Source of the DNA: Maribacter algarum (ex Lu et al. 2025) (nom. illeg.) | Lineage (GTDB): Bacteria > Bacteroidota > Bacteroidia > Flavobacteriales > Flavobacteriaceae | Direction: 5' to 3' | Length of the DNA stretch: 64,000 bases | NCBI GenBank assembly: GCA_947495915.1 | Contig: CANMAW010000004.1 | Location: 347,482 to 411,481 of the forward strand | In this document: positions 1 to 10,340 of the stretch, piece by piece | Layout of the letters: the number at the start of each line of letters is the position of its first letter | Numbering within the stretch: the first letter of the stretch is position 1 | Translations under genes and position numbers: made by a program | Notes under the pieces: model-generated | Told to the model about the DNA's origin: nothing | Database searches by the model: none | What the model saw: only the letters and a program-made list of their open reading frames with translations

Positions 1-750
1 TTTAAACTTATCGTCTTCGACAACCTCACCTTTGGCAATAATTAAATCACCTTCGCTGATGGTGCCCCTAGTGTGTGATATTCTTGACAGATCATCATTT
101 AGAAACCTATTAGTCAATTCTTCATCGTAACCAACATTCGGTCGTACTATAGCTAAAAAAAGTTCTTGAAACGGGGCATTAAAACTTTGCAACCCTTCAT
201 TTTGCAAAGTCGTTTTCACCAAATCTTTCACATCAGAAATTAGAAAAATTTCATCAGCTGATACTTTTCTTGCTTCATTATTTTTAAGTAAAAAAAAATG
301 CTTTACGGGTTTTGTGGTATCTGTATAAAGAATACCATACTTATACAATTTATCAAGAATTACATGGCCAGTTAACGTTAAAGTGTTTAATTGGTTTGGG
401 TTATAAGAAGAGGCCGGAAAAACGTCGCGCAACTTTTCATTGTAGGCCAAACTAACGGCTTGAGCAATGCCAGTATTAAACTGATAATATGCTAATTGAC
501 TAGATTTTATTGCCCGTTCTTCGCGTTCAATTTCACTCGGTTCTTTTTTAATAGAAAAATCAAAAGGCGCTTTTAAATTTTCATATTGCCAAAGCTTTCC
601 TTTTGAAAATTCATATTTAAACTGACCTCCTTTCGGAAAAAAGAATACAATACAAAATAAAGCTACCCCGTATAAAATATATTTATAGATGAGTGATTGA
701 TTTTTATATAGCTGATCAAGCGATTTGCTCATAGGAAGGGTATCTACCAT
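1..750 (-). CDS. 7TM-HD family cyclic-dinucleotide phosphohydrolase, 5' part only
   Basis: This is the N-terminal 250 codons of a membrane protein whose gene runs off the left edge of the window. One hydrophobic segment (about residues 23-37, IYKYILYGVALFCIVFF) follows a short cytoplasmic start. A long extracytoplasmic region then contains 'TGHVILDKLYKYG' and ends in a 'GTISEGDLIIAKGEVV' motif, both typical of the 7TM-HD extracellular domain. The family continues with six more helices and a cytosolic HD domain, and Gram-positive members (PgpH) hydrolyse c-di-AMP; that part lies outside the window, so catalytic residues cannot be checked. Start is ATG at 750; a second in-frame ATG at 732 is an alternative. 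It is divergent from the thiolase gene at 928. Family assignment is firm, the substrate is inference. Confidence 0.8.
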   Translation of the reverse strand, partial: MVDTLPMSKSLDQLYKNQSLIYKYILYGVALFCIVFFFPKGGQFKYEFSKGKLWQYENLKAPFDFSIKKEPSEIEREERAIKSSQLAYYQFNTGIAQAVSLAYNEKLRDVFPASSYNPNQLNTLTLTGHVILDKLYKYGILYTDTTKPVKHFFLLKNNEARKVSADEIFLISDVKDLVKTTLQNEGLQSFNAPFQELFLAIVRPNVGYDEELTNRFLNDDLSRISHTRGTISEGDLIIAKGEVVEDDKFK

Positions 751-891
751 CAAAAATAGAAAATTCTAAAAGAATGACTTTCAATGCTTGGTCTTTTTAA
801 AACGCGACAACTACAACATTCTGTTATAAAACAACTTAAGCCAGCGCAAAACAGTTGAATTAGCGAACTTATTTGTTCCTTTTAAATTTAG

Positions 892-899
892 TATTTTTG
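892..899 (+). promoter_or_regulatory. Bacteroidota -7 box for the thiolase gene
   Basis: TATTTTTG matches the Bacteroidota primary sigma factor -7 consensus TAnnTTTG and lies 28 bases ahead of the ATG at 928. A TTTG lies 16 bases upstream, closer than the usual 19, so only the -7 element is claimed. Confidence 0.5.
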
Positions 900-927
900 A
901 CACTGAAAAAGTAAACAAAAATTGAAC

Positions 928-2103
928 ATGAAAGAAGTTGTAATTGTATCAGCTGTAAGAACACCAATAGGAAGCTTTATGGGAGCTTTGTCTACCATTT
1001 CAGCACCTCAGTTAGGTGCGATTGCCATTAAAGGCGCTCTAAACAAAATTAATCTCGATCCGAAGTTAGTTGAAGAAGTGTTGATGGGTAATGTAGTTCA
1101 GGCCGGAACAGGCCAAGCACCTGCTCGCCAAGCTGCCATTTTTGCAGGTATACCTGATACCGTACCATGTACAACAGTAAACAAAGTTTGTGCTTCTGGA
1201 ATGAAAACTGTAATGCAAGCTGCTCAGTCTATTGCCTTGGGTGATACCTCTATCGTGGTAGCTGGTGGTATGGAAAACATGAGCCAAATTCCACATTATG
1301 TACACATGCGAACAGGTCAAAAATTCGGGCCCGCAACAATGGTTGATGGTATGCAAAAAGATGGTCTTGTAGATGTTTATGATCAAAATGCAATGGGTGT
1401 TTGCGCCGATTTATGTGCTACAGAACACGAATTCAGCAGAGAAGATCAAGACAATTTTGCCATACAATCATATCAAAGGTCGGCCGATGCTTCAAACACT
1501 GGTAAATTTAAAAATGAAATAATTTCTGTGGAAGTTCCGCAAAGACGTGGAGAACCTGTTATTGTATCAGAAGATGAAGAGTTTAAGAATGTAAAACTTG
1601 AAAAAATACCAGCATTAAGACCTGCGTTTTCAAAAGACGGAACAGTTACCGCTGCCAACGCTTCTACTATTAATGATGGGGCCGCCGCTTTAGTTTTAAT
1701 GAGTGCAGAAAAAGCCAAAGAGTTAAATTTAAAACCATTAGCTACTATAAAAAGTTATGCAGATGCTGCTCACGAACCTAAATGGTTTACAACAGCACCG
1801 GCTAAAGCACTACCAAAAGCTCTAGATAAAGGTGGGATTGCGATAAATGATGTTGACTATTTTGAATTTAACGAAGCTTTTGCTGTCGTTGGCTTAGCAA
1901 ATATGAAATTACTTGGACTTTCAGATAGTAATGTTAACGTTAATGGAGGTGCGGTATCTTTAGGTCACCCTTTAGGCTGTTCTGGTGCTCGAATACTTGT
2001 TACATTAATTCACGTACTAGAACAAAACAAAGCAAAAATAGGTGCTGCCGCCATATGTAATGGGGGTGGTGGTGCATCTGCAATAGTTATTGAAAGAAAC
2101 TAA
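928..2103 (+). CDS. acetyl-CoA C-acyltransferase (thiolase)
   Basis: Thiolase of 391 residues that condenses or cleaves acyl-CoA (acetoacetyl-CoA thiolase / beta-oxidation type), cytosolic. The nucleophilic cysteine is in NKVCASGMK (Cys88 from the chosen start), the catalytic histidine in GGAVSLGHPLGCSGAR, and the second cysteine in the C-terminal CNGGGGASA, so all three thiolase signatures are intact and the length is normal. The reading frame is open to a TTG at 922, but the ATG at 928 gives the usual 'MKEVVIVSAVRTPIG' beginning. It is followed after 27 bases by the NlpC/P60-like gene on the same strand. The exact substrate range (biosynthetic versus degradative) cannot be told from sequence. 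Confidence 0.92.
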   Translation: MKEVVIVSAVRTPIGSFMGALSTISAPQLGAIAIKGALNKINLDPKLVEEVLMGNVVQAGTGQAPARQAAIFAGIPDTVPCTTVNKVCASGMKTVMQAAQSIALGDTSIVVAGGMENMSQIPHYVHMRTGQKFGPATMVDGMQKDGLVDVYDQNAMGVCADLCATEHEFSREDQDNFAIQSYQRSADASNTGKFKNEIISVEVPQRRGEPVIVSEDEEFKNVKLEKIPALRPAFSKDGTVTAANASTINDGAAALVLMSAEKAKELNLKPLATIKSYADAAHEPKWFTTAPAKALPKALDKGGIAINDVDYFEFNEAFAVVGLANMKLLGLSDSNVNVNGGAVSLGHPLGCSGARILVTLIHVLEQNKAKIGAAAICNGGGGASAIVIERN

Positions 2104-2130
2104 ATAGTAGTCAATTCTATCTCAATTGAA

Positions 2131-2883
2131 ATGCTGTACGGTATTTGTTCTTTAAGTGTTGTGGCCGTTAGGTCTTCTGCTGGTTTAGACAGCGCAATGA
2201 TTTCACAGTTTTTGTATGGAGAACATTTTAAAGTTCTTGAACAACGTAAACATTGGAGTAAAGTTCGTTCGGCATTTGATAATTTAGAAGGATGGGTCTT
2301 AAATCATCAAATCTTTTCTATTTCTCAAGATCAGTATGAAGCAATTAGCAAGATTGAAGACACTAAAGTTGTTTCTGATTTAGTTGCTTTTGTTTCTTCT
2401 AAAAATTCAGGGTTGATTCCTATAGTAATGGGGTCAACTATTAATGATAGTTCGATACTTGATCAAGATTACGAGGGCAACTTTGTAAACTTCAAAAGTT
2501 CTAAAAAAGATTTGATTGACACGGCATTACAATATATTAATGCCCCGTTTTTACCAGGAGGTAGATCTCCATTTGGTGTTGATGCTTCAGGATTTACTCA
2601 GCTGGTTTACAAAATAAATGGCCATACCTTAAAAAGAACAGCAGTTGAACAATCGGCACAAGGAGAAGCCTTAAGTTTTATTGAAGAAAGTGAGCCTGGT
2701 GACTTAGCTTTTTTTGACAATCAAGAAGGTGTTATTGATCATGTAGGTATAATAATGAAAGATAATTACATCATTCATGTGCATGGCAATACTCGAATTG
2801 ACCGTCTTGATCACACCGGAATTTTCAACACCGAGTCACGAAATTATACCCATTCACTACGAGTCATTAAAAAAGTTATATAA
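2131..2883 (+). CDS. NlpC/P60 (C40) family protein lacking the catalytic cysteine
   Basis: A 250-residue protein with an N-terminal bacterial SH3-like domain (about residues 1-65, ending 'EGWVLNHQIF') and a C-terminal NlpC/P60 fold (about 125-250). Active family members hydrolyse peptidoglycan stem peptides through Cys-His-His. The motif that should read D-C-S-G-F reads D-A-S-G-F: Ala152, codon GCT at 2584-2586, replaces the nucleophile. The W usually seen just before the GG motif is P ('LPGGRSPFG'). The histidines are kept (His204 in 'DHVGIIM', 'IIHVHG'). The frame is otherwise complete, so this looks like a catalytically dead, possibly wall-binding, protein rather than a decayed gene. No signal peptide is visible. 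A hairpin terminator follows directly. Confidence 0.88.
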   Translation: MLYGICSLSVVAVRSSAGLDSAMISQFLYGEHFKVLEQRKHWSKVRSAFDNLEGWVLNHQIFSISQDQYEAISKIEDTKVVSDLVAFVSSKNSGLIPIVMGSTINDSSILDQDYEGNFVNFKSSKKDLIDTALQYINAPFLPGGRSPFGVDASGFTQLVYKINGHTLKRTAVEQSAQGEALSFIEESEPGDLAFFDNQEGVIDHVGIIMKDNYIIHVHGNTRIDRLDHTGIFNTESRNYTHSLRVIKKVI

Positions 2884-2915
2884 AAAAACCTCCTTAAAAA
2901 ATTAAGGAGGTTTTT
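2884..2915. terminator. bidirectional hairpin terminator
   Basis: CCTCCTTAA (2889-2897) pairs with TTAAGGAGG (2902-2910) around an AAAA loop. It is flanked by an A-run on the left and a T-run on the right, so it can stop the convergent NlpC/P60-like gene and the TPR protein gene. Confidence 0.85.
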
Positions 2916-2935
2916 ACTTTCAAACTTATCAGGAA

Positions 2936-4198
2936 TTACTCCCCTAATAATTTCTTAATGCGCATGAAATTTTCATTATCACCCATAGCACCATAAATAT
3001 TCTTCAGTTGACTAAGAACGCCTTGGTTGTCTGGAGTAACTTTCAAAGCATCTTCTAAGATTTTAGCTCCTTCACCAAAAAGGTCGTCTTTCTTTTTCTT
3101 TAATTCTTCATATCTAGCTATATCGCTTCTTGAATTTCCTAAAGTATTCATTTCATCAATCAATCCATTACCCTCATTTACATAAGTAGTAGATAAATTC
3201 AATTGAGCATTTGTATAATTAGGATCAACTTCTAAAGCCTTACGGTATGAAGATCTTGCTTGTTCAAGATTGCCTTGTTCCATATTAATAACACCAATAT
3301 TGTAGTGAAGATCAGCATTGTCTGGCTCCATTTCTGAGGCTTTAGCCATCATGGTCTTAAAAGTCTCTTTATCACCTAATTTGTAATGTAAATTAGCCTC
3401 TTGCAATACTAAGTTCACATCATCAGGGTTGCTTGCGCGAGCTTTAGCATATGCTTCTAATGCTTTTTCGTCTTGACCCAATTGGCTGTAAATCATTGCT
3501 GTATTCTTAACGATTTCCGCTCTTTTTGATGGAGTTTTTTCATCAACAGGATCTTTGTAAGTTCCAGATTTAACCATCAAATCTCTTTGTATTTGATCCA
3601 TAATCTCTACCTCACCAGACTCCATGTTTGTAGCTTTATACACTACGCCACTACCATCATAACCAACTTCTTGAAGTTCGTTGTAATATTCTAAAGCTTT
3701 CTCATAGTGAGCACCATTAACTGCACTACTAGCAGCATAATACAAATACGAAGTATCTTTAGGGCTAATTTTATAGCTCATATACAATTTTTCAGCAGCT
3801 TCTTTGAATTTTTTATTTCCGTTATCTTCAACTGCAGAATTAACCAAATCAGCGGTAATCTTAGCTAATCGCTGGTTTGTTTCATTAGTATACTTTGATT
3901 TGCCACTTTTTTCTTCAATATCAATTACATTTCTAAATGAAGAAACGGCCTCATTGTATGCTGTATCATCTCCGCCATTTGCTAATTCAGCATAAGTTTT
4001 TCCTCTTAAAAAATTATATTGAGCCTGTACTTTGGCGTCAGCTCCTTCAATCATACCTGATGCCGACTCAAGTGCTGTCTTAGCAGCCATTGCGTCACCA
4101 CCTTTCAGTGCTTTGTCGGCTGTTTTAATTTCTGTTTTCTGTGCAAAACCTACCATTGTAAATGACATGGCTGCCAGTATAAATACTTTAGTTTTCAT
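2936..4198 (-). CDS. exported tetratricopeptide repeat protein
   Basis: A 420-residue protein with a Sec signal peptide (MKTKVFILAAMSFTMVGFAQ, cut after FAQ) and a body of TPR helices. Clear repeats include 'GQDEKALEAYAKARASNPDD' (about residues 240-260), 'KLGDKETFKTMMAKASEMEPDN' and 'EQGNLEQARSSYRKALEVDPN', with further degenerate repeats before and after. TPR domains mediate protein-protein contacts; no catalytic motif is seen, so a role as periplasmic scaffold is inference. Its start is only 38 bases after the gyrA stop, so it is probably at least partly cotranscribed with gyrA. Confidence 0.88.
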   Translation of the reverse strand: MKTKVFILAAMSFTMVGFAQKTEIKTADKALKGGDAMAAKTALESASGMIEGADAKVQAQYNFLRGKTYAELANGGDDTAYNEAVSSFRNVIDIEEKSGKSKYTNETNQRLAKITADLVNSAVEDNGNKKFKEAAEKLYMSYKISPKDTSYLYYAASSAVNGAHYEKALEYYNELQEVGYDGSGVVYKATNMESGEVEIMDQIQRDLMVKSGTYKDPVDEKTPSKRAEIVKNTAMIYSQLGQDEKALEAYAKARASNPDDVNLVLQEANLHYKLGDKETFKTMMAKASEMEPDNADLHYNIGVINMEQGNLEQARSSYRKALEVDPNYTNAQLNLSTTYVNEGNGLIDEMNTLGNSRSDIARYEELKKKKDDLFGEGAKILEDALKVTPDNQGVLSQLKNIYGAMGDNENFMRIKKLLGE

Positions 4199-4236
4199 TT
4201 TCGAATTAATTAAAATTAGGGTTTATTGTTTATAAA

Positions 4237-6786
4237 TTATTCTTCTTCTGAACCTTGATCAGTTTGTTCGGTGTTCTTGTTATCAATAGCCGTGCCATCT
4301 TCTGCATCCACCTCAATATCAAGTATATCAACATCTTCTAAATCATCTTCTTCTTTCATCACCTTGGCTACTGCTGCAATAGAATCGTCACCTTTAATAT
4401 TTATGAGTTTCACACCTTGAGTAGCTCTACCCATAACTCGTAAATCTTCAACGCTCATTCGAATAGCAATGCCTGATCGATTAATAATCATTAAGTCATC
4501 AGAGTCGGTTACATTCTTAATTGCTACTAAACCACCTGTCTTCTCGGTTATAGAAATGGTCTTCACACCTTTTCCACCACGATTAGTTACGCGATAATCC
4601 TCAATGCTAGATCTTTTACCATATCCATTTTCTGAAACTACCAATAATTCATCTTCGAAGTTATGCACCGAAACCATTCCGATAACCTCATCATTTTCAT
4701 GTGCCAAAGTAATACCACGAACACCAGAAGCATTTCTACCCATTGGTCTGGTTTTACTTTCTTCGAAGCGTATCGCTTTTCCTGATTTAAGGCCTAAGAA
4801 TATTTGACTAGCACCAGTTGTTAGCTTAGCTTCTAATAGTTCATCACCTTCACGCACACCTATGGCATTAATTCCATTTTGTCGCGGACGTGAGTATTGC
4901 TCTAAAGAAGTCTTTTTAACCGTTCCTTTTTTGGTAGCCATAATCACATAGTGACTATTTACGTATTCTTCGTCTTTTAAATCTTGTGTACAAATGAAAG
5001 CTTTTACCTTATCATCGTTTTCAATATTAATCAAGTTTTGAATTGCTCTACCTTTCGAAGTTTTACTTCCTTCCGGAATCTCGTACACGCGCATCCAAAA
5101 ACATTTTCCTTTTTGAGTAAAGAACAACATATATTGATGGTTTGTACCTACAAACAAATGCTCTAAGAAATCTTCGTTTCTTGTTGAAGAAGCTTTTTGA
5201 CCTACCCCGCCTCTGTTTTGAGTTTTATATTCGGTCAATGGAGTTCTTTTGATATAACCCGCATGAGAAATGGTAATCACCACTTGTTCGTTCGGTATCA
5301 TATCTTCCATACTTAAGTCACCACCAGCAAAATTTATTTCTGAACGGCGCTCATCTCCATATTTATCTTTAATTTCAATTAACTCATCTTTAATGATATT
5401 CATTCTACGTTCTTTACGATCAAGAATATCTTTTAAATCAGCAATAGTTTTAATAATCTCATCATACTCTTCACGAAGCTTGTCTTGCTCTAGTCCCGTT
5501 AACTGACGTAGGCGCATTTCAACAATTGCTTTCGCTTGAATTTCTGATAATTTAAAACGTTCAATCAAATTAGTTCTAGCCTCATCAGCATTTGAAGATG
5601 CTCGAATAATCTTTATAACTTCATCGATATTATCTGAAGCGATTATAAGACCCTCTAAAATATGAGCACGGTCTTCTGCTTTTTTCAATTCATATTGTGT
5701 ACGACGTACCACAACCTCATGACGATGTTCCACGAAATAGTGAATCATCTCCTTAACATTTAATAATTGCGGTCTACCATTGACTAAGGCAATATTGTTA
5801 ACACTAAAAGAAGACTGTAAAGCGGTATACTTATATAAGGTATTTAATACTATATTAGGAATCGCATCTCTTTTCAAAATGTATACGATACGCATACCTT
5901 TTCTATCAGACTCGTCTCTAATACTAGAAATACCTTCAATTTTCTTTTCATTAACTAAGTCGGCAGTCTTTTTAATCATATCTGCCTTATTGACTTGGTA
6001 CGGAATTTCGGTTACAATAATACATTCACGACCCTGAACTTCCTCAAAAGTTGCTTTCGCACGCATTACTACACGACCTCTACCTGTATGAAATGCTTCC
6101 TTTACACCATCATAGCCATAAATAATACCTCCGGTAGGAAAATCTGGAGCTTTAATATGAGTAATTAACTCGTCTATTGAAATGTCATTATTGTCTATAT
6201 AAGCTACTGTACCATCGACGACCTCAGTTAGGTTATGTGGAGGCATATTAGTAGCCATACCAACCGCAATACCTGAAGCTCCGTTTACTAATAAATTTGG
6301 AACTCTTGCTGGTAAAACCGTGGGCTCTTCTAAAGAATCATCGAAATTTAACTGATGATCAACAGTTTCTTTATCAATATCAGCCAACATGTCATCGGCA
6401 ATTTTACGCATTCGTGCTTCTGTATATCGCATTGCTGCAGGACTGTCACCATCTATTGAACCAAAGTTACCCTGACCATCTACCAACATGTATCGTAAAC
6501 TCCATTCTTGAGCCATACGAACCATTGAATCATAAACCGAGGTATCACCATGTGGGTGATACTTTCCTAAAACCTCACCAACAATACGAGCCGACTTCTT
6601 ATGAGCACTACTAGATCGAACTCCTAATTCGTACATACCGTAAAGCACTCTTCGGTGTACAGGTTTAAGTCCATCTCTGACATCTGGTAGTGCACGTGAC
6701 ACTATGACCGACATTGAATAATCAATGTAGGCTGATTTCATTTCATCTTCAATATTAATAGGAATCAATTTTTCGCCTTCCGCCAT
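4237..6786 (-). CDS. gyrA: DNA gyrase subunit A
   Basis: GyrA, 849 residues: the breakage-reunion subunit of the A2B2 type II topoisomerase that introduces negative supercoils. The catalytic tyrosine is Tyr121 in 'AAMRYTEAR'. The quinolone-resistance region '[12 protein letters not shown]' has Thr82 and Asp86 at the positions of E. coli Ser83 and Asp87, a wild-type-like state. The C-terminal beta-pinwheel carries a weak GyrA-box in its usual place (QNRGGVG, about residue 525) and a second NRGGKG around residue 736. The protein ends in a long acidic tail. ATG at 6786 gives the standard '[16 protein letters not shown]' start. The gene is divergent from clpC across a 258-base spacer. Confidence 0.97.
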   Translation of the reverse strand: MAEGEKLIPINIEDEMKSAYIDYSMSVIVSRALPDVRDGLKPVHRRVLYGMYELGVRSSSAHKKSARIVGEVLGKYHPHGDTSVYDSMVRMAQEWSLRYMLVDGQGNFGSIDGDSPAAMRYTEARMRKIADDMLADIDKETVDHQLNFDDSLEEPTVLPARVPNLLVNGASGIAVGMATNMPPHNLTEVVDGTVAYIDNNDISIDELITHIKAPDFPTGGIIYGYDGVKEAFHTGRGRVVMRAKATFEEVQGRECIIVTEIPYQVNKADMIKKTADLVNEKKIEGISSIRDESDRKGMRIVYILKRDAIPNIVLNTLYKYTALQSSFSVNNIALVNGRPQLLNVKEMIHYFVEHRHEVVVRRTQYELKKAEDRAHILEGLIIASDNIDEVIKIIRASSNADEARTNLIERFKLSEIQAKAIVEMRLRQLTGLEQDKLREEYDEIIKTIADLKDILDRKERRMNIIKDELIEIKDKYGDERRSEINFAGGDLSMEDMIPNEQVVITISHAGYIKRTPLTEYKTQNRGGVGQKASSTRNEDFLEHLFVGTNHQYMLFFTQKGKCFWMRVYEIPEGSKTSKGRAIQNLINIENDDKVKAFICTQDLKDEEYVNSHYVIMATKKGTVKKTSLEQYSRPRQNGINAIGVREGDELLEAKLTTGASQIFLGLKSGKAIRFEESKTRPMGRNASGVRGITLAHENDEVIGMVSVHNFEDELLVVSENGYGKRSSIEDYRVTNRGGKGVKTISITEKTGGLVAIKNVTDSDDLMIINRSGIAIRMSVEDLRVMGRATQGVKLINIKGDDSIAAVAKVMKEEDDLEDVDILDIEVDAEDGTAIDNKNTEQTDQGSEEE

Positions 6787-7044
6787 ACTAAAATCTTGTA
6801 TTTTTTATGTGTTAAAAAAGTATGCCAATATACGCAAAAACAATGCCTTCGAAGCACACATCAAAACCTTTATTCAACAATTTATCAACACTTTTATCGT
6901 TATCTATAGTTGATAATAACATTGTTAATTATTTTGTAAATACCGCCTTTTTTCGTCATTTCGAATAAGATTACCGAATATAGGTACGGTATTTGCCTTA
7001 GATTGCTTGATATTTATTAATTTTAATGCTGATACGCAGAATTT

Positions 7045-9594
7045 ATGGATGATAATTTTTCCCCAAGGGTTAAGGATGTAATTGCCTACAGCAAAGAGGA
7101 AGCACTAAGGTTGGGTCACGATTTTATTGGAACCGAACATTTGATGCTTGGTTTGTTGCGTGATGGCAACGGTAAAGCAATTAGTATTCTTGATGCACTA
7201 GATGTTGACTTAGATCATTTAAGACGAAAAGTCGAAATTCTTAGTCCGTCAAACCCAAACCCAAGTAGCATACAGAAAGACAAGAAGAACTTACACCTGA
7301 CGCGTCAGGCTGAGCGTGCTCTAAAAACTACTTTTTTAGAAGCTAAATTATTTCAGAGTTCTTCCATAAACACAGCGCATCTTTTGTTGTGCATATTAAG
7401 AAATGAAAATGACCCTACAACAAAACTACTTCATAAATTGAAAGTTGATTATGATGGGGTAAAAGAACAGTTTAAATTTATGATCACTAGTGATGATGAT
7501 ATAGTAGACGCTCCAACTTCTGAATCTTTTCCTAGCGAAAATGAAGATAGTGGTGAAAGCAAAGAGAGTTCCTTCGGTGGTTCTTCTAGTCAAAAAGGCA
7601 ACAAAAAATCTAAAACTCCAGTTCTAGATAATTTTGGTCGTGACCTTACAGCAATGGCTGAGGAAAACAAATTAGACCCCGTAGTAGGAAGAGAAAAAGA
7701 AATTGAACGAGTATCTCAAATTTTAAGTCGTCGTAAAAAAAATAATCCTTTATTAATTGGAGAACCAGGTGTTGGTAAAAGTGCCATTGCAGAAGGTTTA
7801 GCGCTTCGAATTATCAATAAAAAAGTATCACGTATACTTTATGGCAAGCGTGTAGTTACTCTTGATTTAGCATCGTTAGTTGCTGGTACTAAATATAGAG
7901 GGCAATTTGAAGAACGCATGAAAGCGGTCATGAATGAACTTGAAAAGAATGATGATGTTATTCTTTTTATTGATGAGATTCACACCATTGTAGGTGCCGG
8001 TGGAGCAACTGGAAGTTTAGATGCTTCTAATATGTTTAAACCTGCATTAGCTAGAGGTGAAATTCAATGTATCGGTGCAACAACCTTAGATGAATACCGT
8101 CAATACATTGAAAAAGATGGTGCTTTAGAACGTCGTTTTCAAAAGGTAATTGTAGAACCTACATCTGTAGAAGAAACCATTGAGATACTTCAAAATATTA
8201 AAAGTAAATACGAAGATCATCATAATGTTGAGTATACTGATGAGGCCATTGTTGCTTGCGTTAAATTGACCAATAGATATATGACCGATCGTTTTCTTCC
8301 AGACAAGGCAATTGATGCTTTAGACGAAGCAGGATCTCGTGTGCATATTGTCAATATGGATGTACCTAAGCAAATCGTTGAGCTTGAAAAACAACTAGAA
8401 GACGTTCGTGTTTTAAAAAACAGTGTTGTTAAAAAGCAAAAGTATGAAGAGGCTGCTAAATTAAGAGATGACGAAAAACGAATAGAAAAAGAACTGGCAC
8501 TTGCTCAAGAAAAATGGGAAGATGACAGCAAATTACATAAGGAGACAGTTACTGAGGAGAATGTTGCTGATGTAGTTTCAATGATGAGTGGAATTCCAGT
8601 TAATAGAATTGCGCAAACTGAAAGTAATAAACTAGCAGAATTACCTGAATTAATTAAATCAAATGTCATTGGACAAGATGATGCTGTAGCTAAAGTATCT
8701 AAGGCAATTCAAAGAAACAGAGCTGGTTTAAAAGACCCTAACAAACCTATTGGATCTTTCATATTCTTAGGTCAAACAGGTGTTGGTAAAACACAACTTG
8801 CTAAAGTATTGGCAAAAGAATTGTTTGACTCAGAAGATGCACTTATTCGCATTGACATGAGTGAATATATGGAGAAGTTTGCAATTTCAAGATTGGTCGG
8901 TGCTCCTCCAGGATACGTTGGTTATGAAGAAGGTGGTCAACTTACAGAAAAGGTTCGTCGTAAACCTTATTCTGTGATACTGTTAGATGAAGTTGAAAAA
9001 GCACACCCTGATGTATTTAATATGCTATTACAGGTGCTAGATGATGGTTACCTAACGGATAGTCTTGGAAGAAAAATTGATTTTAGAAATTCTATTATCA
9101 TCATGACTTCTAATATCGGCGCACGTCAATTGAAAGATTTTGGTCAAGGAGTCGGTTTTGGAACCTCCGCTAAAAAATCTCAAGCTGATGCACATCAAAA
9201 AGGAGTGATTGAAAATGCATTGAAAAAAGCATTTGCACCTGAATTCTTAAATAGAATTGATGATGTAATTGTATTTAACCCATTAGAGAGAGAAGATATA
9301 CATCAAATTATTGATATTGAATTAGCGAAGTTATTTGCTCGAATTAAAGACATTGGGTATGACCTAAGTCTTACCGAAGCTGCAAAAGACTATATTGCTG
9401 AGAAAGGTTTTGATAAACAATATGGAGCCCGCCCTTTAAAGCGAGCTATTCAGAAGTATATCGAAGATTCTTTAGCGGAAGAAATAGTTAATTCTAAACT
9501 CGAAGAAGGTGATTCAATTCATATGGATTTAGATAAAAAGAAAGAAGAGCTTACTATAAAAATAGAAAAGGCAAAAAAATCATCTGAAGCCTAA
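7045..9594 (+). CDS. clpC: ATP-dependent Clp protease ATP-binding subunit ClpC
   Basis: AAA+ unfoldase of 849 residues that feeds substrates to ClpP. Order of domains: double Clp-N repeat (about 1-150); first AAA+ module with Walker A GEPGVGKS (about 238) and Walker B 'ILFIDEIHT'; UVR-type coiled-coil middle motif '[18 protein letters not shown]' (about 463-480), which separates ClpC from ClpA and ClpB; second AAA+ module with Walker A GQTGVGKT (about 575) and '[12 protein letters not shown]'; and the D2-small domain. The VGF tripeptide in 'GQGVGFGTS' is the ClpP-docking loop. No ctsR or mcsAB genes are adjacent, unlike in Firmicutes, so regulation is likely different here. A terminator follows. 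Confidence 0.96.
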   Translation: MDDNFSPRVKDVIAYSKEEALRLGHDFIGTEHLMLGLLRDGNGKAISILDALDVDLDHLRRKVEILSPSNPNPSSIQKDKKNLHLTRQAERALKTTFLEAKLFQSSSINTAHLLLCILRNENDPTTKLLHKLKVDYDGVKEQFKFMITSDDDIVDAPTSESFPSENEDSGESKESSFGGSSSQKGNKKSKTPVLDNFGRDLTAMAEENKLDPVVGREKEIERVSQILSRRKKNNPLLIGEPGVGKSAIAEGLALRIINKKVSRILYGKRVVTLDLASLVAGTKYRGQFEERMKAVMNELEKNDDVILFIDEIHTIVGAGGATGSLDASNMFKPALARGEIQCIGATTLDEYRQYIEKDGALERRFQKVIVEPTSVEETIEILQNIKSKYEDHHNVEYTDEAIVACVKLTNRYMTDRFLPDKAIDALDEAGSRVHIVNMDVPKQIVELEKQLEDVRVLKNSVVKKQKYEEAAKLRDDEKRIEKELALAQEKWEDDSKLHKETVTEENVADVVSMMSGIPVNRIAQTESNKLAELPELIKSNVIGQDDAVAKVSKAIQRNRAGLKDPNKPIGSFIFLGQTGVGKTQLAKVLAKELFDSEDALIRIDMSEYMEKFAISRLVGAPPGYVGYEEGGQLTEKVRRKPYSVILLDEVEKAHPDVFNMLLQVLDDGYLTDSLGRKIDFRNSIIIMTSNIGARQLKDFGQGVGFGTSAKKSQADAHQKGVIENALKKAFAPEFLNRIDDVIVFNPLEREDIHQIIDIELAKLFARIKDIGYDLSLTEAAKDYIAEKGFDKQYGARPLKRAIQKYIEDSLAEEIVNSKLEEGDSIHMDLDKKKEELTIKIEKAKKSSEA

Positions 9595-9614
9595 GGTTAG
9601 TAAGAAATTAATAC

Positions 9615-9648
9615 AAAAAGGGTCATAATGCATGGCCCTTTTTTTTAT
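9615..9648 (+). terminator. terminator of clpC
   Basis: AAAAAGGGTCAT (9615-9626) pairs with ATGGCCCTTTTT (9632-9643), with one G-T pair and a five-base loop, and the T-run continues beyond the stem. It lies 20 bases after the clpC stop. Confidence 0.85.
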
Positions 9649-9794
9649 GCCCTAAAATAAGCTGTGTAAGAATAAAAATACAGTAAACATACGCGACTAG
9701 TAGTATGTACGATATTTAAAGCTATTCATCTAATAATTTTCATCATCGTACCACATCGTTATATTTTCGTCCTAGACACTTTGAATGTAGAAAA

Positions 9795-10196
9795 ATGAAC
9801 GTGGGAAAACAGAAAAAAACGGTAATTATCAAAGAATATCAACTTGAAGTTGGTACCGTAACAGTTTACGATAATTATATGGTCACCTCTTTTGAAGAAG
9901 GATCAACTTTAACTTTAGAAAGAGCATACCAAATACTAGGTATTGCCGAAATTCACTTTAGAAATAAAAATTTTGGTTTTATAAGTCATAGACAAAATTC
10001 ATATGCCGTTGATCCGACGGTTTATACGTATTTAAGATCACTTGATAATTTGAAGGCATTTGCAATTGTTTCGGTTAAAGAAATAGATATGCATAACTTT
10101 AAAATCGAAAAGCTTTTTTACAAAAAACCAATGAAATTTTTCATCCAGTATGATAATGCTTTGACTTGGGTGAAACGCAGGGTAAAAGGTAGATAA
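9795..10196 (+). CDS. small conserved-type cytosolic protein, function unknown
   Basis: A 133-residue protein without signal peptide or membrane segment. I do not recognise a named family. The pattern is a beta-rich N-terminus ('YQLEVGTVTVYDNYMVTSFEEG'), a helix with 'ERAYQILGIAEIHFRNK', a strand 'FGFISHRQNSYAVDP', a helix and strand 'LKAFAIVSV', and a terminal helix 'YDNALTWVKRR'. This beta-alpha-beta order resembles SpoIIAA/STAS-like small proteins seen in flavobacteria, which is inference from layout only. Start ATG at 9795; preceded by a 200-base spacer and followed by its own terminator, so it is probably a single-gene unit. Confidence 0.75.
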   Translation: MNVGKQKKTVIIKEYQLEVGTVTVYDNYMVTSFEEGSTLTLERAYQILGIAEIHFRNKNFGFISHRQNSYAVDPTVYTYLRSLDNLKAFAIVSVKEIDMHNFKIEKLFYKKPMKFFIQYDNALTWVKRRVKGR

Positions 10197-10224
10197 TGAC
10201 AACATACGTTTGGCGAACGACTAT

Positions 10225-10259
10225 AGGTTCAAGAAATTAAAATCTTGAACCTTTTTTTT
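10225..10259 (+). terminator. terminator of the 133-residue protein gene
   Basis: AGGTTCAAGA (10225-10234) pairs perfectly with TCTTGAACCT (10243-10252) around an eight-base loop, followed by seven more T. Confidence 0.88.
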
Positions 10260-10340
10260 GCAATAAACTCACCTTTCAAACCACTCCAATTCCATGCATT
10301 CCATTACCTTACTTCTCACAAAAATAGAAACCTCTATCTT

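Noticed and set aside
6840..6990. TTATCAACA-like, DnaA-box-like words in the gyrA-clpC spacer suggesting oriC
   Set aside because: Only one near match and two poorer ones in an AT-rich spacer, with no dnaA, dnaN or partition genes nearby; not enough to call an origin.
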